A DNA stretch of 64,000 nucleotides from assembly GCA_001632435.1 (NCBI GenBank), contig KV423950.1:153141-217140 (forward strand), written 5' to 3'. The translations under genes and the position numbers were made by a program. Below are positions 24,001 to 35,164 of the stretch, one piece after another. Source of the stretch: Calocera cornea HHB12733 (Eukaryota; Basidiomycota; Dacrymycetes; Dacrymycetales; Dacrymycetaceae). The notes below the pieces were generated by a model. It made no database searches. It was given only the letters and a program-made list of their open reading frames with translations, and was not told where the DNA came from. Position 1 is the stretch's first letter, and every line of letters begins with the position of its first letter.

Positions 24001-25467
24001 GTCAGGGCTACAAGACAGACAATTTCTTCACCAAATTGCATCACAACTTGTCCAGCATTCCCAGTACTGCCAAGCATGACCACTTGCTCTACATTGAAGA
24101 CAGACTGTGTATTCCAGATGTCCCAGAGCTGCACAAGAAAGTGATCCATGATGCACATGATGCTCTTGGACACTTTGGTGAGGCCAAGGTCCTGGAGGTT
24201 GTCCGCAAGTCATTCTTCTGGCCACACATGCAACAGACTGTCCACAAATACTGAAAATCTTGTAATGCATGCCAATGGTTCAAGAGCCCAACCACCAAAC
24301 CTGCTGGCCCACTCCCCACTCTTGCAATTCCCCATCAGCCATTCACCCACATTGCAATGGATTTTATTGGCCCCTTTGTAACATCTAATGGCCATGACAC
24401 CATCCTTACAATCACCTGCCACTTACCCTCCCATGTATGCATCCTGGCCATGCCCAGTACCAACACTGCAGAACAGGCTGCCTTCTGTTCTTTGACAACT
24501 GGGTGTGTCAAGGCATGGGCATACCAGGGGAGATTGTTAGTGACTGTGACAAGCTCTTTGTCTCCAAGTTCTGGCAAGTGCTGCACAAGCTCCTGGGCAC
24601 AGACATCAAGATGTCAACTGCATACCATCCTCAAACAGATGGGACAAGTGAGCACACCAACACAACAGTCAACCAGCTATTGCACTACTATGTGGACCAT
24701 CACCAAAAGGGATGGCATAAGCCATTACCATGCATTGAGTTTGCCATCAATAACACTACCAATGCATCCACTGGCAAGACACCATTTGAGCTCACATTGG
24801 GTTATTGACCACACCTGCTGCCTCCTATTCAACCTGCAACACTGGAGGAGCTGGATGTCCCTGCTGCTGCTCAGTCTGTGAGGTGCATGCAGGGAGATAT
24901 CCAAGAGGCTTGTGACAACTTGCTCATAGCCAAGACTCAACAAGCACACCATGCCAACCAGCACCAGGGACCAAAACACATCTATGCAATTGGAGATCAA
25001 GTCATGCTGAACACCAAGAACCAACAGGGTCAATACAAGGTGCAAGGCAAGAAACATCCATTCAAACTCCTACCATGCTATGATGGGCCCTGGACTGTTA
25101 GTTATTAAGGCATACCCAGCAACATCAACTTACAAGCTCAGCATGCCTGGCTCCAATGTCCATCCCACCTTCCATAGCAATCTTCTATGACCCTATGTCT
25201 GCAATGATGCCTCTGCATTCCCAGACAGAGGTCCACCCCATCCTGGACCTGTTTTGGTCAATGACTGGGAGGTATTAATACCATGTTGAGAAGATTGTTG
25301 ACAAGAAAGTCCTTCACCACAAGTGCAACTTCCTTATTTGCTGGGCAGGTTACTCCATGGCTGATGACACCTGGGAGCCAGAAGAGAACCATCAGAACAC
25401 CATTCACCTCCATAACTGGCAAGAAGAACACTCACCTCTGCCATTGAGATTTACATGTGCTCAATAA
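21006..25467 (+). pseudogene. Ty3/gypsy chromovirus gag-pol relic
   Basis: Blocks in order, spread over all three frames: gag (21006-21600), a CNKCHK...H zinc-knuckle-like motif (21690-21750), protease (LIDFGCSALLIS near 22068, LILGTPFL near 22290), reverse transcriptase (LVIDYRALN, MGFCNAP, YMDDIIIWS at ~23099), RNase H (FVTTDASKVGIGAVL, YTNHQSLHHLP), integrase (HHCC region, DFIGPF, IVSDCDKLF, PQTDGTSEHTN) and a C-terminal chromodomain at 25279-25430 (YHVEKIVDKKV, CWAGYSMADDTWEPEEN). Damage includes TAG 21809, TGA 24252 within the integrase zinc domain, a frameshift near 22755 and several others. The protease has DFG for the usual D[ST]G, and RNase H has TNHQSL where TDHQSL is usual. The chromodomain identifies the chromovirus clade. 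Confidence 0.9.
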
Positions 25468-25704
25468 GCTTTTTTGGTTTGTTGGAAAAAATCCCCTGCA
25501 CCATGCCCAAACTTTCAGCATACGGTCCCTTTCTATTTCAACCCAGGCCAACCCCATGGAGACTTCAAACTGAGAAGGAACTTTTGGCACTCCATTCATG
25601 GTGCTCTACATTCAACCCACTGATGCTCCATTCATGGGACTCTTGGGACCACAATAATGTCATGCTTTGACATCTATGGGGTTTGAACTGTGAACCTCTT
25701 GAGT

Positions 25705-26464
25705 TAACATAGATGGATCACCTCACCATGTGGATCACTCGCACAGCCACACATACTCATTTTTTTGTGCACAAAATTTCCCTGTCAACACAATAGTAAA
25801 TACTTTCCAGAAAGTACCAAGAATTGCAGGGGTACCAAAAGTCTTGGTTTCTCTCTTAGTAAAGCCTTCTATCTCACTCTTCAGGCTTGTATGACTTGTT
25901 TTGTGCTACACAGCCACATCTTTACAATCTTGCTTCTAAGACTGATAGCTAGTGCAACACTGCCAATCTGGCTACTCCAGAGTGTGAGGCAACTGTTTAG
26001 TATATGGAGTAGCTGTGCAAAAGAGGGATTTGACTGGAGAGGCCTAGTTTTGGACTTATGACCAATCATGACCTCTGCCCTGCACCTGATTGGCAGATCT
26101 CCACAACCAGACTGATCCATAAAATTCCCTGCACCACACAGCTTCTTCATACACTAAACAAATGCCTGGTACTCTGTAGTGGATAGAATGGCATTGTTGC
26201 ATGAGATATCAGCCATAGAAGCAGAATTCTGCAGTTGTGGCTGTGCAGCCATAACTGGGTCATACACACCTTGAGGATAAGAGAAAGCAATAGAATAAAG
26301 TGTAAACCTCAATCACCTGCCCCTTCTGAAGCCCTTCCTTTTTCTGGACTGCACTAGGCATTATGTTGATAGGGAACTTTTGTGCACAAAACAACAAGTA
26401 TCCATGGCTGTGCGCGTGCGTAATCCACATGGTGAGTTGATCCGCGTGGTGATAATCTACATTA
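25705..26464. mobile_element. MITE-like element with ~70-bp terminal inverted repeats
   Basis: The left end, TGGATCACCTCACCATGTGG followed by ATCACTCGCACAGCC and TTTTTTTGTGCACAAAA, is the imperfect reverse complement of the right end at about 26380-26464. The outermost right bases (reverse complement ATGTAGATTATCACC) resemble the pogo-like transposon termini at 18306 and 20649. The left end lacks about 10 bp relative to the right. No coding capacity. Probably a non-autonomous derivative of the same transposon superfamily, inserted in the chromovirus relic. Confidence 0.6.
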
Positions 26465-27833
26465 TTCAATCCATGAGGCCAACACCTTAACCACTCAGTT
26501 GAAGGGACTCTGGGTAATTACTGCATCATTTGGTTCAACACATTCCTTCCCCAAACAGCTTCTTGAGCACATTCTAAGAGGGGCAGGGTGTAAGGTTCCC
26601 TTACTCACATTGTATCTTCTATATCCTTCTCTGATCCCTTCCTCTTACTTTAGTGGCTGTGACCCCCCTGCCAGGGATCTTTGCCATGACCCTCTTGCAT
26701 TTGCTTCCATATCCTTTCCCTTGTCACACCACCACTCCTGTACTGCATCTAGATGTCTTGAAATACAGAACAGTCTTAAGAGTACTTGAGAGCAACACTA
26801 TCTGGATTGGGTCATCAGTGAGGACTGTCTCAGTGGTCCTTTCATGATGCAATTGATCCAGAGCATCTTTCAGTTATTGTGGAGTCATTTATGCACCACT
26901 CAGGGTCCTGCTTACACTTGTGATGATTATACCATTGATGAGCATTGATAGTGGCACTTCCACCAGTGGGTCCCTGACAGAGATATGACTAAAAGTTGCA
27001 CTTCATGCAATTGATCCAGAGCATCTTTCAAGTGCTGTGGAGTCATTTACACATCACTCAGGGTCCCCCTTGCATACACTTGTGATAATGGTACTATTGA
27101 TGATATGCATGAGCAGTATCACCCCAAACTGCAGGCTGATTGAGACATGAATGAAAGCTCCATTTGATGTGATTGATCCAAAGCAATGTTTGAGTGCTGC
27201 TCCACCATTTTCACATCTGTCAGGTTGGGTCTTGTCTTTCTGTTGCATGGGTAAGAGGAGACTTTAACTTTCCCTTCTGCAGGCTCAGAGCTAACAGTAG
27301 TCCAGTCTTCACTGGGCTGTTAAGTATTCTGAGATTGGAATAAGGTGCCCTTTCCTGTGTTTGCATGTTTTGATCAAGTGGGTGAAAAATAGGTCCTGTC
27401 ATGTCATCATTTCATCTTCATGGCTCAGTACAGTAAGAGGAGACTTGATCAGGGTAGCTGGGCCTGCAATGACAGCATCTGTTTCACTATCTGGAAATGC
27501 ATGAACCTGGCTGCTGTGTGTAATGATCTGTGTTGTTCCAGCAGTCCTACTGTGCACAGTTGCTCTATATAGGGACCCATTGTAACAAAGTGATGTGTGG
27601 TGTGAGTTCAGGTCAACCTGTGCTATGTCACATGCATGATACCATGGCTCAGCACAAGCATCATGGTGGGCATCTGGGTTTTGTGCAAAGCTATGTAGCA
27701 ATGATCTTTAGATAGTATACTTATGCTCACTTCCCTTCCACATCAGTGTCCCTTTGCTTCCATTCTAGGGGGTTGTCATTCCTGTGGCCCACAATCTAGA
27801 AGATTTCCAAGTTTTGTAACAATTGCTCTGCAG

Positions 27834-28304
27834 GCTGCACCAGAAGAATGGATGCAAAAAGCTGGGGGAGGCAATTTATCAAGTGGAGGCAAATGATTGA
27901 GCAGAAGCATAGGAGACCATGGAAGTAAAGAAGTCATGGAAGTGAGTTACCCAGTGGAGGCAAAGATAAGACCGGGATCTGAAGAAACAGGGAAGCAAAC
28001 TGCAAAGTGGAAACAGAGTGTAGTGCGGAACCAAATCTATAGTGGAAGTAAATGGGGAGCTGGAAGCGGAATGAATAACAGAAACAAAGAGGTTAGCAGA
28101 GGCAAACTTCCTGCGGAAGCAAAGTAAGTATCGGAAGCAAACAAGCACGGAAGCAAAAGGCGGAAGTAAAAAGCAAAGTGCAAAGCGGAATTCAATGCTA
28201 TCGCGGAAGCAGAAGACGAGCGGAAGCAAAAGTGCCTCCAAGTCGAAGCAACAAGTCCCCAGGGTGCACACCAGAAGTAAACCAAAGTATATTTGAAAGC
28301 TTAG
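27834..28304 (+). repeat. GGAAGCAAA-type motif array (right arm)
   Basis: Mirror copy of 16800-17270, here in GGAAGC orientation: GTGGAGGCAAATG, GCGGAACCAAATC, GTGGAAGTAAATG, GCGGAAGCAAAG, TCGGAAGCAAAC, ACGGAAGCAAAAG and others, separated by 5-15 bp of unrelated bases. Confidence 0.8.
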
Positions 28305-28473
28305 TACGCCCTCTGGTAAATAGCATGCTAACGACCTCTTGACCTAAATAAAGCCCTTGCGTCGCAAGAGGTGTACAGCTCGGCCAACAATATGCGAGTT
28401 CGCCAGCTCTCTTGGAGCAGAGCGGCTCCGTGCAAGGGGGAGGCTCTTTTCCGCCGATTGTTTGCCCTGCAAG

Positions 28474-29538
28474 TTACAAATTCGCGAGCCATACCATTAT
28501 TCCCAAGACAAATATGAGAAGTCCCAGGTCATCCAGAAACTGCTGCCCGATTGCGAAGTATTTCATGCCGCCAGTCACATACATCTGAAAACGTGGCGGG
28601 AGGTATGGCAGGATGCTAGCAACCAGACCAGGAGGTGGTGGCACATTCTGTTTTGAATCCACAGCGCGTAAGAATACCTGTGATCGCATGCCAAGGACAG
28701 GACTCACCCGCTCCGATACCAGGCGTAAGGTGTGGAGTGCAAGCTCAAGCCCCAGAAAGATGTAGAAAACGGGCTATGACATGGCTAATTAGTGGATCGA
28801 GATGTAAGACAGAACGTGACGCGTACAACCGTCTGAAGTTCCATCCCTGTGGCCCTCCCCGTGACCAAGGGCTTCCAGCGTTGCCAGACAGAGAATGCCG
28901 AGTCAGAGGGCCACTCCCCTGCCAAATTTCTCCATGCATTAGGCTCCAGGACTGTGGCTGCATACAGCAGGGTAAAAATTATCGAAAGCGCGTGAACCAG
29001 GGGTAGCCATTGTGAGACGCGAGATGGAGCATGATGGAGTGTCAGACGTGGTGGCGACGGGACGCCCGAAGGTGCGTTTCCCGATGCCATGGCTTGCATC
29101 ATTGCCATCAAGGGATCCTCTTGCATAGCAGAATCCCTATTAGGGGCTGCCATCGGTCCATAGACTGCGTTCATACCACTCGTATCGAACGGATATATTG
29201 ACGAGGAGCCGCGTGGTGGGGCGGGAACAATGGTCGGTCTTCCCGGACCCGTAGGTGCCCTGATAAGGGGTGACTGTACTGGGTCCTCACTTCCCAAGAG
29301 ATGTGATTCCGGGCCTGGCGAGCTGAAAGCTGCAAGGGGCGCATCTAGAAGACGAGATATGAGGCCACGCGACGATTGTGACTGGACAATGCCTGCCGTT
29401 ATCGAACACACCACCCCCTTCTGCACCGCGGGCCGTGTTGGTCAGCTTTGCCAGTCGGTTACCACGACTGGCCAGTATCTTCTGTCTCCTTGCCTCAGCA
29501 GCCGCGCGAGCGTCAACTTTGACCGGCGGCGAGGACAT
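28474..29538 (-). CDS. GET2/CAML-like ER membrane protein, copy B
   Basis: Exact inverted copy of 15566-16630: basic N-terminal Get3-binding-like block, linker, intron at 28774-28826 and three predicted membrane helices ending before the stop at 28474. No base difference from copy A was seen across the coding span. It is divergent from the ArfGAP gene (start 30293), with ~750 bp between them. The unresolved first-intron junction applies here too (mirror region 29330-29427). Because only one side of this copy is transposon-derived, it is the better candidate for the ancestral, expressed gene. Confidence 0.72.
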
Positions 29539-29794
29539 GGTAGTCGGACAGACTGAGAGCGGTGGGAACGCGTCACACTCGGGTCAGGGCAGGTGGCTAT
29601 ATGTGGCTGTGAGGGCTTGAGCTTCGGGGGGGTCTTAACAAGCTCTATTGTGCTCTGCATGGTGCAAAGTGCATAGCTTAGATAGTCAACCGCTGCCGCG
29701 CACCACCCGGGCAAGAAAAGGTGAGAATTTACCCAGGGTGAATCCGGGAGAATAGTACTGGGCGTCTCACAGGTCCGGCCACTTCTCAGTGGTG

Positions 29795-30175
29795 CTAATT
29801 CTTTCAAGCGGAAACAATCCTTGTACCGGAAGCAGGTTTTTGAAGCCTGCCCAATCGGTGTATGCGGCAGCAATTCCTTCAGGCGGAGACAATTGGCCAA
29901 GCGGAAGCAATCCACCCTCTGGTCTACCCTTCTGATCGAGTACTTACTATACCTCCAAACTAGGGTCCAAGACAAGCGCACGTGGCGAGACCTCCCCCGC
30001 CGTGACCATAGGCAACGGGAAACAAACGATGACGGGTCTCTCTCTCAGCAGGGGCTGAACCAAGCGAGGCTTGGGCCACCCAGTTGTATTAGTCCGAGTG
30101 CGGAGGGGCACCAAATAATAAGGCGGAAGTAGCGGAGCTGGGGAGACAACGTTGCTTCCGTGCTATGCACTATTG
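29795..30175 (+). repeat. Scattered GGAAGCAA motifs, ArfGAP upstream region
   Basis: Units AAGCGGAAACAATCC, TACCGGAAGCAGG, GGCGGAGACAATTGG, AAGCGGAAGCAATCC and AGGCGGAAGTAGCGG. The outer end of the palindrome arm (29848) falls inside this cluster. Confidence 0.55.
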
Positions 30176-30292
30176 AGACGGCTACACGCGCCACCACACT
30201 TGACACGCCCCTGAACCGCGCAGGCCACGCTTTTCGAATATACGTCTCCTCCCCCAAGCATATCCAAGTAGCCCTACCACATTTGGTTGACC

Positions 30293-31712
30293 ATGTCACG
30301 ACAAGAAAAAGCAATAACTGAGCGAAATGCGAAAGTGCTGAGAGAGCTCGTCAAAAGACCGGAGAACAAGGTCTGCGCAGACTGTAAACGCAACGGTGAA
30401 TACATATGCTTGGCTAACGCCAGTGCCTAACTGCTAACGTGTCTCCACAGATCCGAGGTGGGCCTCTTGGAATATGTACGTGTGTGGATCTGTCTAGCCG
30501 TGGATGGATTGGTGATATCGGTACCTAGAGGCGTGTTCGTATGCATTCGATGTTCTGGCATTCACCGAAGTATGGGGACCCATATCAGCAAAGGTATGTC
30601 GCCTTGGCAGGCATAAAGGCTGCGCTGCCGTTCTCAATTTACACTCCAGTGAAGTCTGTTGATTTGGACATCTGGACTCCCGAGCAAATGCAGGTTCGTT
30701 CCACAGGCCCAGTGATCAGCTGGACACGTTACTTAGCTGCCGATCACAGTCTATCCAAAAGTGGGGTAACATGCGCGCAAACCTCTACTGGGAGGCACAC
30801 CTTAAGCCTGGACATATTCCGCCAGATCAGTGAGGTTGTTTTATATAGAGTGCTCAAGTTCAATCTGACGCGAGTCACAAGCAAAATGGAGTCTTTCATA
30901 CGCTCTAAATATGAAAGTCGACGTTGGGCTCTGGAAGGACCCCCACCTTCCGATCCATCAGTCTTGGAAAGCGAGCGTATGGTGAGACCATGGTCAGTTG
31001 CTCTAGACGATGATAACTGAGTCACTTGAATCTATAGTTAACGCAAGATGACGAGGCCCCAGCACTGAGCAAGGCATCAGCATCAATTCCGGCACCTGCC
31101 CGCCCTCCTGTTGCCTTGCCATCTGCCCCCAGACCACCTAGCCACATCTTGCTATCATCGTCGCTGGCGTCGGCAGCGAAGAATTCCCCCGCGCCTCCCT
31201 CTGCTCTCCAACAAATCACCGAAAGTCCTCAGCCTCCGGTCCCAAGCAAGCCTGTCGAAGACCTCTTCTCACTAGATTTTCATTCGCCGCCGCCGTCAAT
31301 GAACACGTCCAATCCGAGAAAGGATGTCAAGTCCGACATTCTCTCTCTGTTTGGCTCGGCTTCCACAGCTGCCCCAAGTCTCGTGGCTCAGCAGCCCACA
31401 TCTCCCGTCTCCCTCGCCAACTCTCAAGGCGCAGCAATGTGGGGTGCTCAGCCCACCTACGCTGTCGCCCCGTCGCCGTTTTCGCTGCAGTCAGGTGTAA
31501 CAAGCCCTCCACTTCTGAATCAGGTTCGATGGCCCATTTCCATCGCATTTGTGGCTCTGTGTTTGACTTTACTGTAGACACCCACATTTGGTGCGGACGT
31601 TTGGTCAGGACAACCTCCGTCGTTTGCTGCATTTGGAGAAGGAACTGCAGCTGCAGCTGCGCCTGCGGCGAAAGGCGATGCATTCTCAGATCTTTGGGGT
31701 GAGTTCAAGTAG
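30293..31712 (+). CDS. ArfGAP domain protein (Age2/SMAP-type)
   Basis: Predicted 345 aa, seven introns: 30396-30450, 30476-30528, 30594-30649, 30694-30749, 30830-30881, 30982-31037 and 31524-31577. The spliced N-terminus gives the ArfGAP zinc finger CADC-x16-CIRC (C28, C31, C48, C51), followed by SGIHRSMGTHISK with the catalytic arginine finger at about R56. Then VKSVDLDIWTPEQM, WGNMRANLYWEAHL, KMESFIRSKYESRRW. The C-terminal half is Pro/Ser/Ala-rich, with LFSLDF and a terminal DAFSDLWGEFK that resemble trafficking-adaptor docking peptides. It activates GTP hydrolysis by Arf at Golgi/endosome membranes (family knowledge). The domain layout (single N-terminal ArfGAP, no other domain) fits Age2/SMAP rather than Gcs1 or Glo3, but the subtype is inferred. 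Confidence 0.9.
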
Positions 31713-31928
31713 AGCGATGTGACTTCTGTATCAGTAGAGGGCGAAAACAGGGTAGTTTGATTGATTGATTTGACGACTTCTTCCGGGCCAAATAAATAAT
31801 ACTTCCGAATGTGGAGTCGGGCCTGTCAAGGCAGCTCTGTTGGTGTTATTTCATGAATGCGCTGGCCATCTGTCAATCGAGCCCTATTTCCATTGACATC
31901 TCTGACTCGGTGGCATTGTACTCCGTCG

Positions 31929-33245
31929 ATGGCTACCATCGATGCGCTCTCTCTCCAGTCGCGAGTCAAGGTACAGGCAATGCATCGTTCGGAAGGCGAA
32001 ATCCAATCAGCTAATGCATTCTATAAGCTGAACGACGGCTATGACATACCCATCCTCGGGTTTGGGACGTACGAGATGGATGGCAGGGACGCATATCGAG
32101 CAGTCACCTATGCTCTGGAAGTAGGCTACAGAGATTGCGCACGAAGGAAGCTGGTGCTCATGTAACTTGATGGAAAGCTTGGCTATAGATTGATCGTAAG
32201 TGGCCGCTCGTTGGTCCTTGGCGCCCGCTGATATCGTCGTCTTCGTAAGGACTCTGCAGAATGGTACGATAAGCGGTCTGTCGAAATCCACTTCTGATCA
32301 CCGCAGGTATTATAATGAGATGGAATGCGGACGTGCAATCCTTGATTTCATGCAGCGTACCGAAACGCCCCGCGAGGACATCTGTTACACGACCAAGGTC
32401 ATGTGGCTCGATCTTGTCTAACAGATGAAACGTATACTGACAACGCACACAGCTGATGAGCAATCGCGGAATTCAGCATGCACGTGCGGCCATCAGGAAA
32501 AGCATCAAAGCTTGTGGGCTTGGCTACATTGACATATACCTCCTGCACTCTCCGATGGGCGGGTTTGAGATGAGAAAGGAAAGCTGGATGGCTGCGCTTG
32601 AAGCCAAAGAAGAGGGCCTTATACGCTCCATTGGTGTCTCCAATTTCAGTCAAAGACATCTGAAGGAATTCGCGGGTGCGGGCTTCGTACCTGTCCTAAA
32701 TCAAGTGAGAGACCAGGAACCGACGACAGAATCCACCGACTCATGCTGTGCAGATCGACTTGCATCCCTTCATGACTCGCCGCCAGATCGTTGAGTATTG
32801 TCAGCCCAACGGAATCCTCCTGGAGGCTTGGGCTCCCCTGGTGCGCGGTCTGCGATTCAAACATCCTGTCATCCAGAAAATCGCTAGAGCTCATGACCGG
32901 AAACCTTCTCAAGTACTTCTTCGATACTCCCTTCAAAAGGTGCGCTGCAACGCTGATATATGGGAGCAACGATGCTGAAGCCGTTCCAGGGATACATCCC
33001 CCTTCCAAAGAGCGTGTCTCCGAGCCGTATCGTGGAGAACAGTCAGATATTTGATTTCGAGTTGACAGAGAACGACATGGATGCCCTCGACAATCTCGAC
33101 GAATGTAAGTATTCCAGAGCGACAAAGACATGTCTATTGACGGTACTGTGTATGATAGATCTTGTCACCGACGTAAGTGCTGTGTCATGGAAAGAACGAT
33201 GCACTGATCGCGTTGGTACAGTGGGATCCAACTGATGCAGAATGA
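31929..33245 (+). pseudogene. Aldo/keto reductase, core splicing unresolved (possible pseudogene)
   Basis: Clear AKR blocks: DIPILGFGTYEMDGRDAYRA, ALEVGYR, YYNEMECGRAIL, REDICYTTK (catalytic Lys), IDIYLLHSPMGG (catalytic His), SIGVSNFSQRHL, IDLHPFMTRRQ, LEAWAPLVRG and IPLPKSV. Introns 32398-32452, 32705-32753, 32940-32989, 33105-33158 and 33173-33221 fit well. The last two bracket a 14-nt exon that yields NLDEYLVTDWDPTDAE before TGA 33243-33245. Between ~32127 and ~32310 the expected HIDSAEWY segment (catalytic Asp and Tyr) cannot be rebuilt. Pieces reading ID and DSAEWY are present in different frames without suitable GT-AG junctions. Either a splice donor (AGA|GATTGC) has mutated or the gene uses an unusual junction. 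An alternative upstream start is 31857. Substrate unknown. Confidence 0.65.
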
Positions 33246-33268
33246 GAATATGGAAGTGACATCGTTGC

Positions 33269-34427
33269 TCAAGTTTTCCATGCCGTGTCGATTAGCGTTT
33301 GCCATTCGAAGTTTGATTGATTCTCGTGGAAGTCGGTTAGCAGTCGGCGCCTCCTAAGGCTGTCTGCGTCATCGCTGAGCCATGACTGCAGATAGAATTG
33401 CTGCATACCCATCGCCAGCATATGAGCATCTTGTTTTGGTAGCAGCTTTGCCACGGGGTTATTTTCTGAAGGAGTAATCTCTCCTCGTAACAGAACGAGA
33501 TTGTGGGAATGAGACAGATCGGTATAATGTGATAGGACGAGATATGGCCTTGCGAAGGACTGTTGCAGCTTGTACTCTTGAAGCGGTGTGAATAACACAG
33601 TGGAACATCGAGAATTGCGGCTGTCATCTGACATAGACGGCGCGAATAGATGGTCGGAATGTTTAGGCTCAGGAGGTCGCTGGAAGAATGCCCATTGAAG
33701 GAGGTAGAACTCCCACGCCTGGCTACCTCCCGTGTCGACATTCCGCGGTAGCGGAAGCACAAAGATCGGATATTTCTCGGCAATCTCTGTCATTCGGACA
33801 TAAGTTGGTGTAGGAATGCTTGCTGATAAGAAGCCATGATCGCCTTTCGTAGTATGGTAGGCCGTCCATAGCTGGTGTATAGCATCAGCCGAATGTTCTC
33901 GTTCGAGAATCTTGTCCACATTTAGGATCTCGTTAAGGGCCTGGATGGGATGAGAGTGAGGACAAGCCGTCAGAGGTCTAGCTCACCTTCAATGGTGATC
34001 CATCAACTCTCTCCATTTTGCTCTGCGAGGGGGATGGTCGGTTGGGGGCAGCTTCCGGCGACGTAGGTTGGAAGGCAGTCTCATGGCGACTAGTAGGGCC
34101 GTTGGATGTCGTGCGCTGCACCTTGGCCATCAGCACGGTCAGGTCACTGACTCCCTCTCTAAAACAGCTGGATAAGCAAACACCACGGGTCGATACAGAT
34201 GGTGCTTACTGCTCCATTTTCTTGCGCAGCTTGTCCGCGTATTTGAGCTGCATCTCCTCTGTCTTTCGTTTCACAGCTTCCCTGCTGGTTGTATACGACA
34301 ATGGCTGTTCTGGTGGCTTTATGTTGGCCTGTGTGCTGAGATAGTTGGGAAATATCTTCCAGTATCTCTGAACGCGGCGCAAATGAGGGAAAGCAGGACA
34401 GCGTGGGAGTAGAGACGAAAACAACAT
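33269..34427 (-). CDS. ATP11: ATP11, mitochondrial F1-ATPase assembly factor
   Basis: Predicted 353 aa, introns 34159-34209 and 33941-33986. The ATG at 34427 opens an Arg-rich, acid-free presequence (MLFSSLLPRCPAFPHLRRVQ), as expected for mitochondrial import. Then KYADKLRKKMEQEGVSDLTVL, a short linker and the ATP11 domain: HQLWTAYHTTKGDHGFLSAS, YPIFVLPLPR, EFYLLQW, STVLFTPLQEYKLQQSFARP, VLSHYTDLSHSHNLVLLRGE and LAMGMQQFYL. Atp11 is the chaperone that binds free F1 beta subunits in the matrix during ATP synthase assembly. The stop codon is only 23 bp from that of the convergent aldo/keto reductase, so the 3' UTRs must overlap. Confidence 0.92.
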
Positions 34428-35164
34428 GTTGGCAAGAATAAGACGGCAGGGGCGCCGTTGGCGAAGCGCTTGAGATCGAAGGCAAGGTGCCGATGTAAGC
34501 TTCGCGTTTCAGGGGGACTTCTGAGCTACGCGGCAATCAGTGCGCGCCCTACACTATAGCCAATGGTACGCACACCTGTGCAAGAAAGAGTTGTGGGTTG
34601 CAAAGAGGTTGCAAGGAAGTAGGGATTACAGGTCCAGAGTTACGCCGGGTTTGCTCCCGCTGTCACTCGAGCTCGGCACGGAGGCAGGCTGAGGCTGAGG
34701 CTCCCTGCCAGGACCCTCTACAGCCTGGTGCCCGGAGATATCTCCAACACTCCGAGGTTCGGTAGGCACACATCCTGCAACTAAATTAGAAGCAGAGGTA
34801 TAATTAGAAAGGTGGATGCCTTATGGTATCATCCACAGAGAAGACCACGCGCCACATAGAAATTCTTTGGGGTTGTAAGCTCAAAAATGGGTGTTATTTC
34901 TATTATAAATCTCCAGTAAGGGCAGAAAGTACTCCGCTGATTTTTGAGCCGGGACTTAATTTGTGCAAGGAATTACTTAACAATTTCTTTTATTTTAACA
35001 TGTTTGGTAGCCGGTATACCCTATCTGTCTGCCTTATCCGTTTCGTAGCTCCTGTATACTTTAGTCAGTTGTATTTTCTTGCACGAGCTGCATTCACGGC
35101 CTAATTTGGAGCCACGGAGCCGATGTTCCTCCGGGCCTTCGGCTCCGAAACATTGGCTCCGGCC

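Larger units (their letters stand above)
26586..29848 (-). repeat. Right arm of the large inverted duplication
   Basis: Reverse complement of the left arm without the pogo-like transposon. Contains GET2-like copy B, the motif array and the ~155-bp tandem repeat. Outside it (from 29849) the sequence runs into the unique ArfGAP promoter. That makes this the likely original position of the GET2-like gene, since the left copy is bounded on both sides by transposon sequence. Confidence 0.95.
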
